From positions 2,170,001-2,234,000 of the forward strand of contig CP104100.1 in assembly GCA_025163595.1 (NCBI GenBank): a DNA stretch of 64,000 nucleotides, written 5' to 3'. Source of the stretch: Phaeobacter sp. G2. GTDB taxonomy: Bacteria > Pseudomonadota > Alphaproteobacteria > Rhodobacterales > Rhodobacteraceae. How positions within the stretch are numbered: the stretch's first letter is position 1; every line of letters starts with the position of its first letter. Positions 1 through 8,310 of this stretch are shown here, piece by piece. A program made the translations under genes and the position numbers. The notes beneath the pieces were generated by a model that was not told where the DNA came from, made no database searches, and saw nothing but the letters and a program-made list of their open reading frames with translations.

Positions 1-665
1 TGGTGCCGTTTTACCTGTCCTATCTGGGCGGGTTGTCCATGTCCGAACTGCGCAGTGACGGCGAGATCGCACCGGGAGCGCAGCGGCGTATGGTCCTGGC
101 TTCCCTGTGCTTTGCTGCCGGGGTGACCTCGGTCTTTATGCTGATGGGAATGGGGGCGACGGCGCTGGGGCAGCTGTTTGGCCAGTACATGGAAATCCTG
201 TCCTATGGGGCGGCTTTGATTCTGGTGGTCTTTGGCCTGCATTTTCTGGGGGTCATTCGCATCGGGTTGCTGTACCGTGAGGCACGGATGGAAAGCTCTG
301 CCGACCCATCCAGCCTAGCCGGGGCCTACTTGATGGGGCTGGCCTTTGGCTTTGGCTGGACGCCCTGTGTGGGGCCGGCCCTGGCCTCGATCCTGATGGT
401 GGCCTCCGGGCTGGGAGAGGTCTGGCGCGGCGGCGCGTTGCTGTTTGTCTATGGCGCGGCCATGACCTTTCCTTTTGTGGTGGCGGCGCTGTTTGCCAAG
501 CCGTTTTTGGCCTGGGTGGCGCGGCACCGGGCGGCCTTTCACTGGGTCGAAAAGATCATGGGGGCGATGCTGATCCTGTTTGCCATCCTGATCGTCACCG
601 GCGGCGTGCGCTGGATTGCAGATCTGATGATCCGCTGGATGCCAAGCTTTGCCACAATCGGATAG
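1..665 (+). CDS. soxV: SoxV, CcdA-type thiol-disulfide membrane transporter (5' end cut by window)
   Basis: The reading frame is already open at the left edge, and the first visible residues (VPFYLSYLGG) are what normally follows the first CxxxP motif of CcdA/SoxV proteins, so roughly 20-30 residues are missing. The visible part has five to six hydrophobic segments and the second conserved site, WTPCVGPAL. CcdA-family proteins carry electrons from cytoplasmic thioredoxin across the inner membrane; SoxV passes them to periplasmic SoxW, which keeps the SoxYZ carrier thiol reduced. SoxW follows 36 bp downstream. soxR and soxS, which usually precede soxV, would lie outside the window. Confidence 0.9.
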   Translation, partial: VPFYLSYLGGLSMSELRSDGEIAPGAQRRMVLASLCFAAGVTSVFMLMGMGATALGQLFGQYMEILSYGAALILVVFGLHFLGVIRIGLLYREARMESSADPSSLAGAYLMGLAFGFGWTPCVGPALASILMVASGLGEVWRGGALLFVYGAAMTFPFVVAALFAKPFLAWVARHRAAFHWVEKIMGAMLILFAILIVTGGVRWIADLMIRWMPSFATIG

Positions 666-701
666 TGACCAAGACTAAATGCGAGATTTTGGGAGAGAAA
701 C

Positions 702-1295
702 ATGAAGAACTGGATGTTGAAACTTGCCACCCTGGCACTGGCGTTGCCCTTGGTTGCAACGGATGTTGCAGCGGTTGAACTGGGTGATGACGGGCTGCAT
801 AAAACGCCCTGGATGCGCGAGACCTTCAAGGATCTGCGCGAAGACCTGGAGGAGGCCAACAGCGAAGGCAAACGCCTGGTGTTGTTCTTTGAACAACGTG
901 GCTGCATCTACTGTACCAAGATGCACACCGATGTGTTCCCTCGCCCCGAGGTGAGCAGCTACATCGACGAGAATTACTTTGTGGTGCAGATGAACCTTTA
1001 CGGTGATGTGGAGGTCACTGACTTTGATGGCGAGAGCCTGTCGGAAAAAGACATGGCGCGCAAATGGGGCGTCCTGTTTACGCCAACGATTCTGTTCCTG
1101 CCGGAAGAGGTGGAGGAGGGGCAGACAGCCCCCCAGGCGGCGGTGGCGACAATGCCCGGTGCCTTTGGTCCGGGAACAACACTGGACATGTTTACCTGGG
1201 TGAACGAAAAGCGGTATCTCTCTGACAATGGGGAAGATTTTCAACGCTACCACGCGCGCCGCATCTCGGAGCGCAACAATGGGTCTGCAGACTGA
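702..1295 (+). CDS. soxW: SoxW, periplasmic thioredoxin
   Basis: A 197-residue protein with an N-terminal signal sequence (hydrophobic residues 6-24) and a thioredoxin-like active site, C68-I-Y-C71, in the context EQRGCIYCTKMH. The start ATG follows a GGGAGAG ribosome site. SoxW receives electrons from SoxV and reduces the SoxYZ carrier in the periplasm. Its place between soxV and soxX is the standard order in Paracoccus and roseobacters. The family belongs to the thioredoxin_7/DsbD-gamma-like group rather than classic WCGPC thioredoxins. Confidence 0.9.
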   Translation: MKNWMLKLATLALALPLVATDVAAVELGDDGLHKTPWMRETFKDLREDLEEANSEGKRLVLFFEQRGCIYCTKMHTDVFPRPEVSSYIDENYFVVQMNLYGDVEVTDFDGESLSEKDMARKWGVLFTPTILFLPEEVEEGQTAPQAAVATMPGAFGPGTTLDMFTWVNEKRYLSDNGEDFQRYHARRISERNNGSAD

Positions 1296-1316
1296 GTGCG
1301 GGCGAACGAATATATT

Positions 1317-1334
1317 AATTCATACTATTGAATT
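1317..1334. promoter_or_regulatory. SoxR-like operator upstream of soxX
   Basis: AATTCA, six bases, then TGAATT: a perfect inverted repeat inside an AT-rich stretch 87 bp before soxX. The same arrangement, AATTCA-N6-YGAATW, recurs upstream of soxB and soxC. SoxR, an ArsR-family repressor, is known to bind the soxW-soxX intergenic region in Paracoccus; assignment of this palindrome to SoxR is inference. Confidence 0.55.
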
Positions 1335-1420
1335 TGTTGTTGCGTTTAGAGGGCAGGGTGCCCTACGGTATACAACAGCTAAGCCCGCCAGACTGCGGGT
1401 GGCAGCCAACGGGAGGAACC

Positions 1421-1897
1421 ATGAAGAGACTATCTCTGACACTGGCCGTGAGCCTGATCGGGAGTGCAGCCCTGGCGGCAGAGGTCGCGCCAAAGGATGT
1501 GCAATTTGACGAGGATGGCGCAGTTGCGGCCTCCTTGACCGGCAAACCAGGTGATGCGGCAAGCGGTGCTGTTATCGCAGGCACCAAATCGCTGGGCAAC
1601 TGTGTCGCCTGTCACCAGCTGACAGCCTTGGCTGATGTGCCGTTTCACGGCGAAATCGGCCCGTCGCTGGATGGCGCCGGGGATCGCTGGACCGAAGCGG
1701 AGCTTCGCGGTTTGATGACCAATGCCAAAATGACCTTTGAAGGCACAATGATGCCTGCATTCTACAAGGTCGACGGCTTTTTGCGTCCTGGTGATGCCTA
1801 TACCGGCAAGGCCCCCACAGAGGCGCTGACACCGATCCTGTCCGCCCAGGAAATCGAAGATGTGATCGCGTTCATCGCGACCCTAAAAGAAGAGTAA
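1421..1897 (+). CDS. soxX: SoxX, sulfur oxidation c-type cytochrome
   Basis: A 158-residue secreted monoheme cytochrome. The frame stays open upstream, but ATG 1421 is chosen because it follows GGGAGG and starts a clear signal peptide (residues 1-20, cut after ALAA). The heme site is C61-V-A-C64-H65, and a methionine ligand is likely at M110 or M111 (TMMPAFYK). SoxX pairs with SoxA; the SoxAX complex oxidatively joins thiosulfate to the SoxY cysteine. First gene of the soxXYZA unit, behind an SoxR-like palindrome. Confidence 0.95.
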   Translation: MKRLSLTLAVSLIGSAALAAEVAPKDVQFDEDGAVAASLTGKPGDAASGAVIAGTKSLGNCVACHQLTALADVPFHGEIGPSLDGAGDRWTEAELRGLMTNAKMTFEGTMMPAFYKVDGFLRPGDAYTGKAPTEALTPILSAQEIEDVIAFIATLKEE

Positions 1898-1944
1898 AGC
1901 GAGGGCGACAGCCCAGCCGCTTTGCGAAACGTCAAAGGAGACAT

Positions 1945-2364
1945 ATGATGGAGTTCTCACGCCGTGAGACCCTGGGCATGGCCCTGGGTGCTGCTGTGAT
2001 GACGGTGCTGCCGCTGCGGGTCAGCGCCAGCACCGAGGATCGGATTGCCGAATTTACAGGTGGTGCCGACATGGCCGACACCGGAGTTGAACTAACGGCG
2101 CCGGAGATTGCTGAAAACGGCAATACCGTGCCAATCGAAGTGAGTGCCCCGGGCGCCACTGCGATCATGGTTCTGGCCACCGGCAACCCGACGCCGGGTG
2201 TTGCAACCTTCAATTTTGGCCCCCTGGCCGGCAGCCAGTCAGCTGCCACCCGGATCCGCCTTGCTGGTACCCAGGATGTTGTGGCCATCGCCAAGCTGGC
2301 CGACGGCAGCTTTGCCAAGGCAAGCGCATCTGTGAAAGTGACCATCGGTGGCTGCGGCGGCTAA
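1945..2364 (+). CDS. soxY: SoxY, covalent sulfur carrier subunit
   Basis: A 139-residue protein with a twin-arginine signal (SRRETLGMALG, residues 5-15) and the diagnostic flexible C-terminus GGCGG, whose cysteine carries the sulfur intermediates of thiosulfate oxidation. SoxY forms a heterodimer with SoxZ and is exported folded through Tat; SoxZ has no signal and travels with it. ATG 1945 follows AAAGGAG; a second ATG lies directly after it. The C-terminal swinging arm is intact, so the carrier should work. Confidence 0.96.
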   Translation: MMEFSRRETLGMALGAAVMTVLPLRVSASTEDRIAEFTGGADMADTGVELTAPEIAENGNTVPIEVSAPGATAIMVLATGNPTPGVATFNFGPLAGSQSAATRIRLAGTQDVVAIAKLADGSFAKASASVKVTIGGCGG

Positions 2365-2430
2365 GCATTCAGCCCCGCTCATATCCGATTGCGGCCTGAA
2401 ATACGGCCTGAATACGAAGGAGTTAAAGAC

Positions 2431-2760
2431 ATGGCATCCGGTGTAAAACCCCGCGTCAAAGTCCCCAAGAAGGCAACTGCTGGTGAGGCGATCACCATCA
2501 AGACCCTGATCAGCCACCAGATGGAAAGCGGCCAGCGCAAGGATAAGGAAGGCAATGTTATCCCGCGCTCGATCATCAATCGCTTTACCTGCGAATTCAA
2601 CGGCCAGATGGTCGTGGATGTTACGATTGAACCTGCGGTTTCGACCAACCCCTATTTCCAGTTCGAGGCCATTGTGCCAGAGGCCGGCGATTTTGCCTTT
2701 ACCTGGTATGACGACGATGGCTCTGTTTATGAGACATCTAAATCTATCGCTATCGCCTGA
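2431..2760 (+). CDS. soxZ: SoxZ, sulfur carrier partner subunit
   Basis: A 109-residue protein (MASGVKPRVKVPKK...) of the usual SoxZ length with the single-domain immunoglobulin-like fold typical of the family. The frame extends 14 codons upstream, but ATG 2431 is preceded by GAAGGAG and matches family N-termini. There is no signal peptide, as expected for a protein exported as a passenger of SoxY. It lies 66 bp after soxY and 75 bp before soxA, in one transcription unit. Confidence 0.95.
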   Translation: MASGVKPRVKVPKKATAGEAITIKTLISHQMESGQRKDKEGNVIPRSIINRFTCEFNGQMVVDVTIEPAVSTNPYFQFEAIVPEAGDFAFTWYDDDGSVYETSKSIAIA

Positions 2761-2835
2761 TCCCTTCCGGATCTCAAAGGCACGGCATCCTGGCCGCAGA
2801 TGTGGCCAGGGTGGATACCCAAGGGAGGACAAGGA

Positions 2836-3687
2836 ATGAACTATAAGGCGCTTACCGCCATTGCTGTCGCACTGAGCCTGCCGCTTTCTGCCCATGCGGA
2901 TGCGGATGACGACACACTGGTGCTCAACGAAGAACAAACTCTGGTAACCAAAACCGCGGCACCGGCCCATGTGGCCGATGTGCTGGACGAGGTGATGTCG
3001 GGGTGGCACTTCCGCTCGGATGAGACCCAGTCCCTGCAGATGGACGATTTTGAAAACCCCGCCATGGTCTTTGTCGATAAGGCCTATGATGCTTGGAACA
3101 CCGTCGAGGGGTCCGAGGATAAATCCTGCGCCTCCTGTCATGATGACGTGGAACAAAGCATGGCAGGGGTGCGTGCGGTCTATCCTAAATGGAATGAACA
3201 GGCCGGCGAAGTCCGTACCCTGGCGATGCAGGTCAATGACTGCCGCGAAAACCAGATGGGTGCCAAAGCATGGAAATACACCGGCGGTGACATGACCGCG
3301 ATGGAGGCTCTTATTTCGGTGCAGTCACGTGGCATGCCGGTCAATGTCGCCATTGATGGACCGGCTCAGTCGGTCTGGGAGCAGGGCAAAGAAATGTACT
3401 ATGCCCGTACCGGTCAGCTGGAACTGTCCTGTGCCAATTGCCACGAGGACAGCTATGGTCTGATGATCCGCGCTGATCACCTGAGCCAGGGCCATATCAA
3501 CGGCTTTCCGACCTATCGTCTGAAAAACGCCAAGCTCAACAACGTGCAGGCCCGTTTCAAAGGCTGCGTGCGCGATACCCGCGCCGAGACCTACAAGCCC
3601 GGTTCGTCCGAGTTTGTCGCGCTTGAGCTCTATGTCGCGTCGCGCGGCAATGGCCTGTCCGTCGAAGGCCCCTCGGTCCGTAACTAA
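2836..3687 (+). CDS. soxA: SoxA, diheme c-type cytochrome
   Basis: A 283-residue secreted protein with signal peptide (residues 1-22). It carries two heme sites, C98-A-S-C101-H102 and C199-A-N-C202-H203, so it is the diheme form. C244 in FKGCVRDTRAE is the conserved catalytic cysteine that ligates the active heme and forms a persulfide. C136 is in the position of the cysteine that contacts the first heme region. ATG 2836 follows an AAGGGAGGACAAGG ribosome site; the 12 codons before it are not part of the protein. SoxAX starts the cycle by loading thiosulfate on SoxY. Confidence 0.95.
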   Translation: MNYKALTAIAVALSLPLSAHADADDDTLVLNEEQTLVTKTAAPAHVADVLDEVMSGWHFRSDETQSLQMDDFENPAMVFVDKAYDAWNTVEGSEDKSCASCHDDVEQSMAGVRAVYPKWNEQAGEVRTLAMQVNDCRENQMGAKAWKYTGGDMTAMEALISVQSRGMPVNVAIDGPAQSVWEQGKEMYYARTGQLELSCANCHEDSYGLMIRADHLSQGHINGFPTYRLKNAKLNNVQARFKGCVRDTRAETYKPGSSEFVALELYVASRGNGLSVEGPSVRN

Positions 3688-3696
3688 AACACACCA

Positions 3697-3730
3697 ACAC
3701 CCCGCGTCTTTGCAGGCGCGGGGTGTTTCG
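3697..3730 (+). terminator. Hairpin terminator after soxA
   Basis: A perfect 10-bp stem, ACACCCCGCG (3697-3706) with CGCGGGGTGT (3717-3726), 10-base loop, followed by TTCGCTTTT. It separates the soxXYZA unit from soxB, which then has its own SoxR-like site. Confidence 0.75.
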
Positions 3731-3739
3731 CTTTTAATG

Positions 3740-3767
3740 AATTCATAGATGCGAATATGAATCATAT
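3740..3767. promoter_or_regulatory. SoxR-like operator upstream of soxB
   Basis: AATTCA (3740-3745), six bases, CGAATA (3752-3757), overlapped by a second palindrome ATATGA-A-TCATAT (3755-3767). It lies between the soxA terminator and the soxB start, 36-63 bp before the ATG, and matches the sites before soxX and soxC. Confidence 0.5.
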
Positions 3768-3802
3768 TTGCTGCTTATGATCGCACAGGATGATAGATAG
3801 AC

Positions 3803-5500
3803 ATGATCTCGCGCCGTGACTTTTTGCAGGTATCGATGGCCGCTTCCGCCCTGGTTGGTGCATCCGGTTTTGGCAACTGGGGCCGTTTGGCTGCACAGCA
3901 AAGCCTGACCCAGGATCAGCTGCTCCAGTTTGACACCTTTGGCAATATCAGCCTGATCCATATCACTGATATTCACGCGCAGCTGAAACCGATCTATTTC
4001 CGCGAGCCCTCGGTCAACATTGGGGTTGGGGGCAACAAGGGCCATGTGCCTCATATCACCGGCGCTGACTTCCGGAAGGCATACGGCATCCAGGATGGCA
4101 GCCCTTCTGCCTATGCGCTGACCCATGATGATTTTTCTTCACTGGCGCAGGGCTATGGCCGGGTAGGTGGCATGGACCGCGTCGCCACCGTGATCAACGC
4201 CATCCGGGCGGAGCGCCCCGATGCGCTGCTGCTGGACGGCGGTGACACCTGGCATGGCTCCATGACCTGTCACAAGACCGAAGGTCAGGACATGGTCAAC
4301 GTCATGAACGCACTCAAGCCCGATGCGATGACTTTCCATTGGGAGTTCACCCTGGGCTCTGACCGGGTGAATGAGATCGTCGAAGGCCTGCCCTTTGCGG
4401 CGCTTGGCCAGAACATCTTTGATTCCGAATGGGACGAACCGGCGGAACTGTTCAAACCCTACAAATTCTTTGATCGCGGTGGCGCCAAGGTGGCAGTGAT
4501 CGGTCAGGCCTTCCCCTATATGCCCATCGCCAACCCCGGTTGGATGTTCCCCGAGTATTCCTTTGGCATCCGCGATGAGCACATGCAGGAGATGGTGGAT
4601 GAGGTCCGCGCTGCGGGGGCTGATCTGGTTGTTTTGCTGTCGCACAACGGCTTTGACGTGGACAAAAAGATGGCCAGCGTTGTCACCGGCATTGATGTGA
4701 TCCTGTCCGGTCACACCCATGATGCGCTGCCAGAGCCGGTTCTGGTTGGCAAAACCCATATTATCGCCTCCGGCTCCAACGGCAAATTTGTCAGCCGCAT
4801 TGATCTGGATGTGCGCGATGGTCAGATGATGGGCATCCGCCATAAGCTGATCCCGATTTTTGCCGATGTGATTGCGCCGGATCCGGTGATCACCAAACTG
4901 ATCGACGAACAGCGCGCTCCTTTTGCGGATCAGCTGGCTGAAGTGATCGGCAAGACCGACTCGCTGCTCTATCGTCGCGGCAATTTCAACGGCACCTGGG
5001 ATGACCTGATCTGTGACGCGCTGCTCAGCGAGCGCGAGGCGGATATCGCCATGTCGCCCGGTGTGCGCTGGGGGCCGTCGCTGGTGCCTGGGGATGACAT
5101 CACCCGCGAAGACATCTGGAATGTCACCTCGATGAGCTACGGCGCTGCCTACCGGTCTGAGATGACAGGGGAATTCATCAAGGTGATTCTGGAGGATGTG
5201 GCCGATAACATCTTTAACCCCGACCCCTATTATCAGCAGGGCGGTGACATGGTGCGCATTGGTGGCATGGGCTACCGGATTGATATCACCAAGCCGCAGG
5301 GGGATCGCATCAGCGAAATGACCCTGTTGAAAACCGGCGAGAAAATCGACGCCAGCAAATCCTTCATGGTTTCTGGTTGGGCCAGCGTCAACGAGGGCAC
5401 CGAGGGTCCCATGATCTGGGATGTGGTCGAAGATCACATTCGCAAACAGGGGACGGTCTCAGTCACCCCCAACACATCGGTCAATGTGGTCGGGGCCTAG
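3803..5500 (+). CDS. soxB: SoxB, thiosulfohydrolase
   Basis: A 565-residue two-domain protein of normal SoxB length. It has a twin-arginine signal (ISRRDFLQVSMAAS) and a calcineurin-like metallophosphoesterase domain with ITDIHAQ, LLDGGDTWHGS, HWEFTLG, LLSHNGFD and LSGHTHDALP, which supply the dinuclear manganese ligands. A 5'-nucleotidase-type C-terminal domain follows. SoxB hydrolyses the terminal sulfone from SoxY-cysteine S-thiosulfonate, releasing sulfate. It sits between two hairpins and behind its own operator, so it appears to be a separate transcription unit. Confidence 0.97.
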   Translation: MISRRDFLQVSMAASALVGASGFGNWGRLAAQQSLTQDQLLQFDTFGNISLIHITDIHAQLKPIYFREPSVNIGVGGNKGHVPHITGADFRKAYGIQDGSPSAYALTHDDFSSLAQGYGRVGGMDRVATVINAIRAERPDALLLDGGDTWHGSMTCHKTEGQDMVNVMNALKPDAMTFHWEFTLGSDRVNEIVEGLPFAALGQNIFDSEWDEPAELFKPYKFFDRGGAKVAVIGQAFPYMPIANPGWMFPEYSFGIRDEHMQEMVDEVRAAGADLVVLLSHNGFDVDKKMASVVTGIDVILSGHTHDALPEPVLVGKTHIIASGSNGKFVSRIDLDVRDGQMMGIRHKLIPIFADVIAPDPVITKLIDEQRAPFADQLAEVIGKTDSLLYRRGNFNGTWDDLICDALLSEREADIAMSPGVRWGPSLVPGDDITREDIWNVTSMSYGAAYRSEMTGEFIKVILEDVADNIFNPDPYYQQGGDMVRIGGMGYRIDITKPQGDRISEMTLLKTGEKIDASKSFMVSGWASVNEGTEGPMIWDVVEDHIRKQGTVSVTPNTSVNVVGA

Positions 5501-5510
5501 GCCTGACCCG

Positions 5511-5546
5511 GAGGTGCTGCTGGGGTGACGTCTCTAGCAGCACCTC
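5511..5546 (+). terminator. Hairpin after soxB
   Basis: A perfect 11-bp stem, GAGGTGCTGCT (5511-5521) and AGCAGCACCTC (5536-5546), loop of 14. A T-run (TTTTTT) comes later, near 5560, so termination may be only partial. Confidence 0.6.
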
Positions 5547-5574
5547 TTCCTGATCAAAATTTTTTGCGCTGATG

Positions 5575-5592
5575 AATTCACAAAGGCGAATT
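5575..5592. promoter_or_regulatory. SoxR-like operator upstream of soxC
   Basis: AATTCA (5575-5580), six bases, CGAATT (5587-5592). The flanks match the soxB site closely: both read ATGAATTCA, then GCGAAT at the same distance. Located 23 bp before the soxC ATG. Confidence 0.5.
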
Positions 5593-5615
5593 TATCGATG
5601 TAAGGAGAAAAGAAA

Positions 5616-6908
5616 ATGAGCGATAAAGCAGATGATTTTGCGCCATCGCGCCGCCAGTTTCTGGCCGGTGCAGCCGCAACCGGAGTAGGGGCCGCCGCCG
5701 TTGGCGCAGGCCAGGCGGCCCAAGCCGCGACGCCGGACCCTCTGATCACCGAAGTGCAGGAGTGGGCCAGTGGATTGGGCGATGGTGTGGATGCCACCCC
5801 CTATGGCCTGCCGATCCAGTTTGAGCAGGACGTGGTGCGGCGCAATGTGGAATGGCTGACCGCAGATACGATCTCTTCGATCAACTTCACGCCGATCCAC
5901 GCACTGGATGGCACCATCACCCCACAAGGCTGCGCCTTTGAGCGTCACCACTCGGGTGCGATCGAGCTGCGTAAAGAAGACTACCGCCTGATGATCAACG
6001 GGTTGGTAGATACACCGCTGGTGTTCTCCTACGCCGATCTGGAGCGTTTCCCGCGCGAAAACCGGGTTTATTTTTGCGAATGCGCTGCGAATTCAGGCAT
6101 GGAATGGGCGGGCGCTCAGCTGAATGGGGCTCAGTTCACCCATGGCATGATCCACAATATGGAATACTCCGGGGTCTCGCTGCGTACCTTGCTGGAAGAG
6201 GCCGGACTGGCCGCAGCTGGCGATTTCAAGGACAAATGGGTCTACGTTGAAGGCGCTGATGCCTCGTCCAATGGCCGCTCGATCCCGCTGGAAAAGGCGC
6301 TGGACGATGTGCTGGTGGCCTTCAAGGCCAATGGTGAGGCCCTGCGCAAAGAGCATGGCTACCCGGTGCGTCTGGTTGTGCCCGGCTGGGAAGGCAACAT
6401 GTGGATCAAATGGCTGCGCCGCATCGAGGTCATGGATGGCCCGGTGGAAAGCCGCGAAGAGACCTCAAAATACACCGACACCATGGCAGATGGTTCGGCG
6501 CGCAAATGGACCTGGGAAATGGATGCCAAATCCGTCGTGACCAGCCCCAGCCCGCAGTCGCCCATCACCCATGGCAGCGGCCCGCTGGTGATCACAGGCC
6601 TGGCCTGGTCCGGTCGCGGCTCCATCACCGGGGTGGATGTCTCGATTGATGGTGGCAAGACCTGGACCGAGGCCCGTCTGGGCGCGCCTGGTGTCGACAA
6701 GGCGCTGGCGCGGTTCTACCTCGATGTGAACTGGGACGGCTCCGAAATGCTGCTGCAAAGCCGGGCGCGTGACAGCGCGGGCTATGTCCAGCCGACAAAA
6801 GCAGAGCTGCGCGAGGTGCGCGGTCTGAACTCGATCTATCACAACAACGCCATCCAGACCTGGTGGGTCAAAGCCAATGGGGAGGCAGAAAATGTCGAAG
6901 TTTCCTAA
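5616..6908 (+). CDS. soxC: SoxC, sulfane dehydrogenase molybdenum subunit
   Basis: A 430-residue protein with a twin-arginine signal (SRRQFLAGAAATG) and the sulfite oxidase fold: a molybdopterin domain with the CECAANSGMEW stretch that supplies the molybdenum cysteine, then a Mo-co dimerisation domain from about residue 300. SoxC with SoxD removes six electrons from SoxY-bound sulfane sulfur, so organisms with SoxCD oxidise thiosulfate completely to sulfate. RBS AAGGAG. Its last 17 bases overlap soxD, implying translational coupling. Confidence 0.96.
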   Translation: MSDKADDFAPSRRQFLAGAAATGVGAAAVGAGQAAQAATPDPLITEVQEWASGLGDGVDATPYGLPIQFEQDVVRRNVEWLTADTISSINFTPIHALDGTITPQGCAFERHHSGAIELRKEDYRLMINGLVDTPLVFSYADLERFPRENRVYFCECAANSGMEWAGAQLNGAQFTHGMIHNMEYSGVSLRTLLEEAGLAAAGDFKDKWVYVEGADASSNGRSIPLEKALDDVLVAFKANGEALRKEHGYPVRLVVPGWEGNMWIKWLRRIEVMDGPVESREETSKYTDTMADGSARKWTWEMDAKSVVTSPSPQSPITHGSGPLVITGLAWSGRGSITGVDVSIDGGKTWTEARLGAPGVDKALARFYLDVNWDGSEMLLQSRARDSAGYVQPTKAELREVRGLNSIYHNNAIQTWWVKANGEAENVEVS

Positions 6909-7947
6909 AGTTATCGCCGCAGCGGCTCTCTCAGCCGGGCTCGCACTGCCGGCCTATGCCGGCACATACGGTCTGGGCCGTCCCGCCCTGCCGGAAGAAA
7001 TTGCCGCCTGGAATATTGACGTGTCTCCAGATGGTACCGGCTTGCCCGTGGGCTCGGGCGATGCGCTGACCGGTGAGGAAGTCTTTGCCGAGAAATGCGC
7101 CGTCTGTCACGGCGACTTTGCCGAGGGTGTCGACAACTGGCCCAAACTGGCCGGGGGGCAGGGCACGCTGGACCATGAGGATCCGCTGAAAACAGTGGGC
7201 TCCTACTGGCCCTATCTGTCGACCACCTGGGACTATGTGAACCGCTCTATGCCCTTTGGTGCGGCGCAGACGCTGGAACCCGATGAGGTCTATGCCATCG
7301 TCGCCTATATCCTCTATTCCAATGATCTGGTGGATGAGGATTTTGTGCTGTCAAATGAGACATTTGCTGATGTCACCTTGCCCAACGCCGAAGGCTTTTT
7401 TGTCGATGACCGGCTGCAAAGCGAGGCGCATTTCTGGAAGCCAGAACCCTGCATGGCGGATTGTAAGGACAGTGTCGAAATCACCATGCGGGCGCGGGTT
7501 CTGGATGTGACACCAGAAGAGACAGTGGCCACTGAGGCGGTTGTGGAAGAGGCAGCTGCTGAACCGGTTGCAGCAGAACCTGTGGTCGAAGCGGCCGCAG
7601 AGCCGGTGGTCGAGGCAGTTGCACTGGACCCGGAATTGGTCGCCAAGGGCGCCAAGGTCTTTAAGAAGTGCAAGGCCTGCCACAAGGTGGGCGAAGGGGC
7701 CAAGAACAGCACCGGCCCGATCCTGAACGGTATCTTTGGCGCCACTGCGGGCATGGTCGAGGGGTTCAAATACTCCAAGCCGATGCTGGCCGCGGGCGAA
7801 GATGGTCTGGTCTGGGACGAAGAGGCCCTGGCTGCCTTTCTGACCAAACCAAGAAAGTTCATGAAGGGCACCAAGATGTCGTTTGCTGGTCTGCGCAAGG
7901 AGCGCGATATCGAAGCGGTTGTGAGCTACCTCAGAAGCTTTGATTAA
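6892..7947 (+). CDS. soxD: SoxD, diheme cytochrome subunit of sulfane dehydrogenase
   Basis: A 351-residue secreted cytochrome with signal peptide (residues 1-23). The first heme site is C69-A-V-C72-H73, the second C260-K-A-C263-H264, in a typical mitochondrial-type cytochrome c domain (TGPILNGIFG, KGTKMSFAG). The two domains are joined by a linker of about 40 residues rich in Ala, Glu, Val and Pro (residues 207-248). ATG 6892 follows GGGGAGGC inside the soxC reading frame; five upstream in-frame codons are not needed. Last gene of the cluster; no soxEFGH follow. Confidence 0.95.
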   Translation: MSKFPKVIAAAALSAGLALPAYAGTYGLGRPALPEEIAAWNIDVSPDGTGLPVGSGDALTGEEVFAEKCAVCHGDFAEGVDNWPKLAGGQGTLDHEDPLKTVGSYWPYLSTTWDYVNRSMPFGAAQTLEPDEVYAIVAYILYSNDLVDEDFVLSNETFADVTLPNAEGFFVDDRLQSEAHFWKPEPCMADCKDSVEITMRARVLDVTPEETVATEAVVEEAAAEPVAAEPVVEAAAEPVVEAVALDPELVAKGAKVFKKCKACHKVGEGAKNSTGPILNGIFGATAGMVEGFKYSKPMLAAGEDGLVWDEEALAAFLTKPRKFMKGTKMSFAGLRKERDIEAVVSYLRSFD

Positions 7948-8003
7948 CCTCCTCATCGGGGCCTGACAAAACAGCTGGGGACAAACCCCACTAGCATGGG
8001 ATC

Positions 8004-8028
8004 AAGGGCGGATCATTCCGCCCTTTTT
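8004..8028 (+). terminator. Rho-independent terminator after soxD
   Basis: AAGGGCGGA (8004-8012), loop TCAT, TCCGCCCTT (8017-8025), then more T. Textbook form; it closes the sox cluster. Confidence 0.88.
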
Positions 8029-8310
8029 GCTGCCGTCAGCTTCGGCTGTGGTCTCTGTGACGTTTGAAACTGGGAGGCTTATTTCCTGCCGCTTTTCCTG
8101 AACATTTTTCCTGGCTCCGGGGCGGACCTGGCTCTTTTTCGACTCCAACCGCGCAACCACGGGCACCAGCGGCGGTGTTGTGCACCTTCTGCGCCGGGAC
8201 GGGAGATCTCGAAAACTTGAATAGAAATGTTGATAGCTTAACCTCTTGATCACCAATTTTAGACAGGTTGCCCAGACGCGAAGTTTTCTAAGCAGACCAA
8301 GAGGTAGTAT
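8029..8310. other. Intergenic stretch between sox and the methyltransferase gene
   Basis: No convincing gene; the short open frames on both strands lack ribosome sites and family features. The AT-richer part from 8215 to 8300 probably holds the promoter of the next gene, but no clear -35/-10 pair can be assigned. Confidence 0.4.

Noticed and set aside
4139..5437. A 432-codon minus-strand frame opposite soxB
   Set aside because: Shadow of the soxB codon pattern; rich in His and Asp, no ribosome site or domain.
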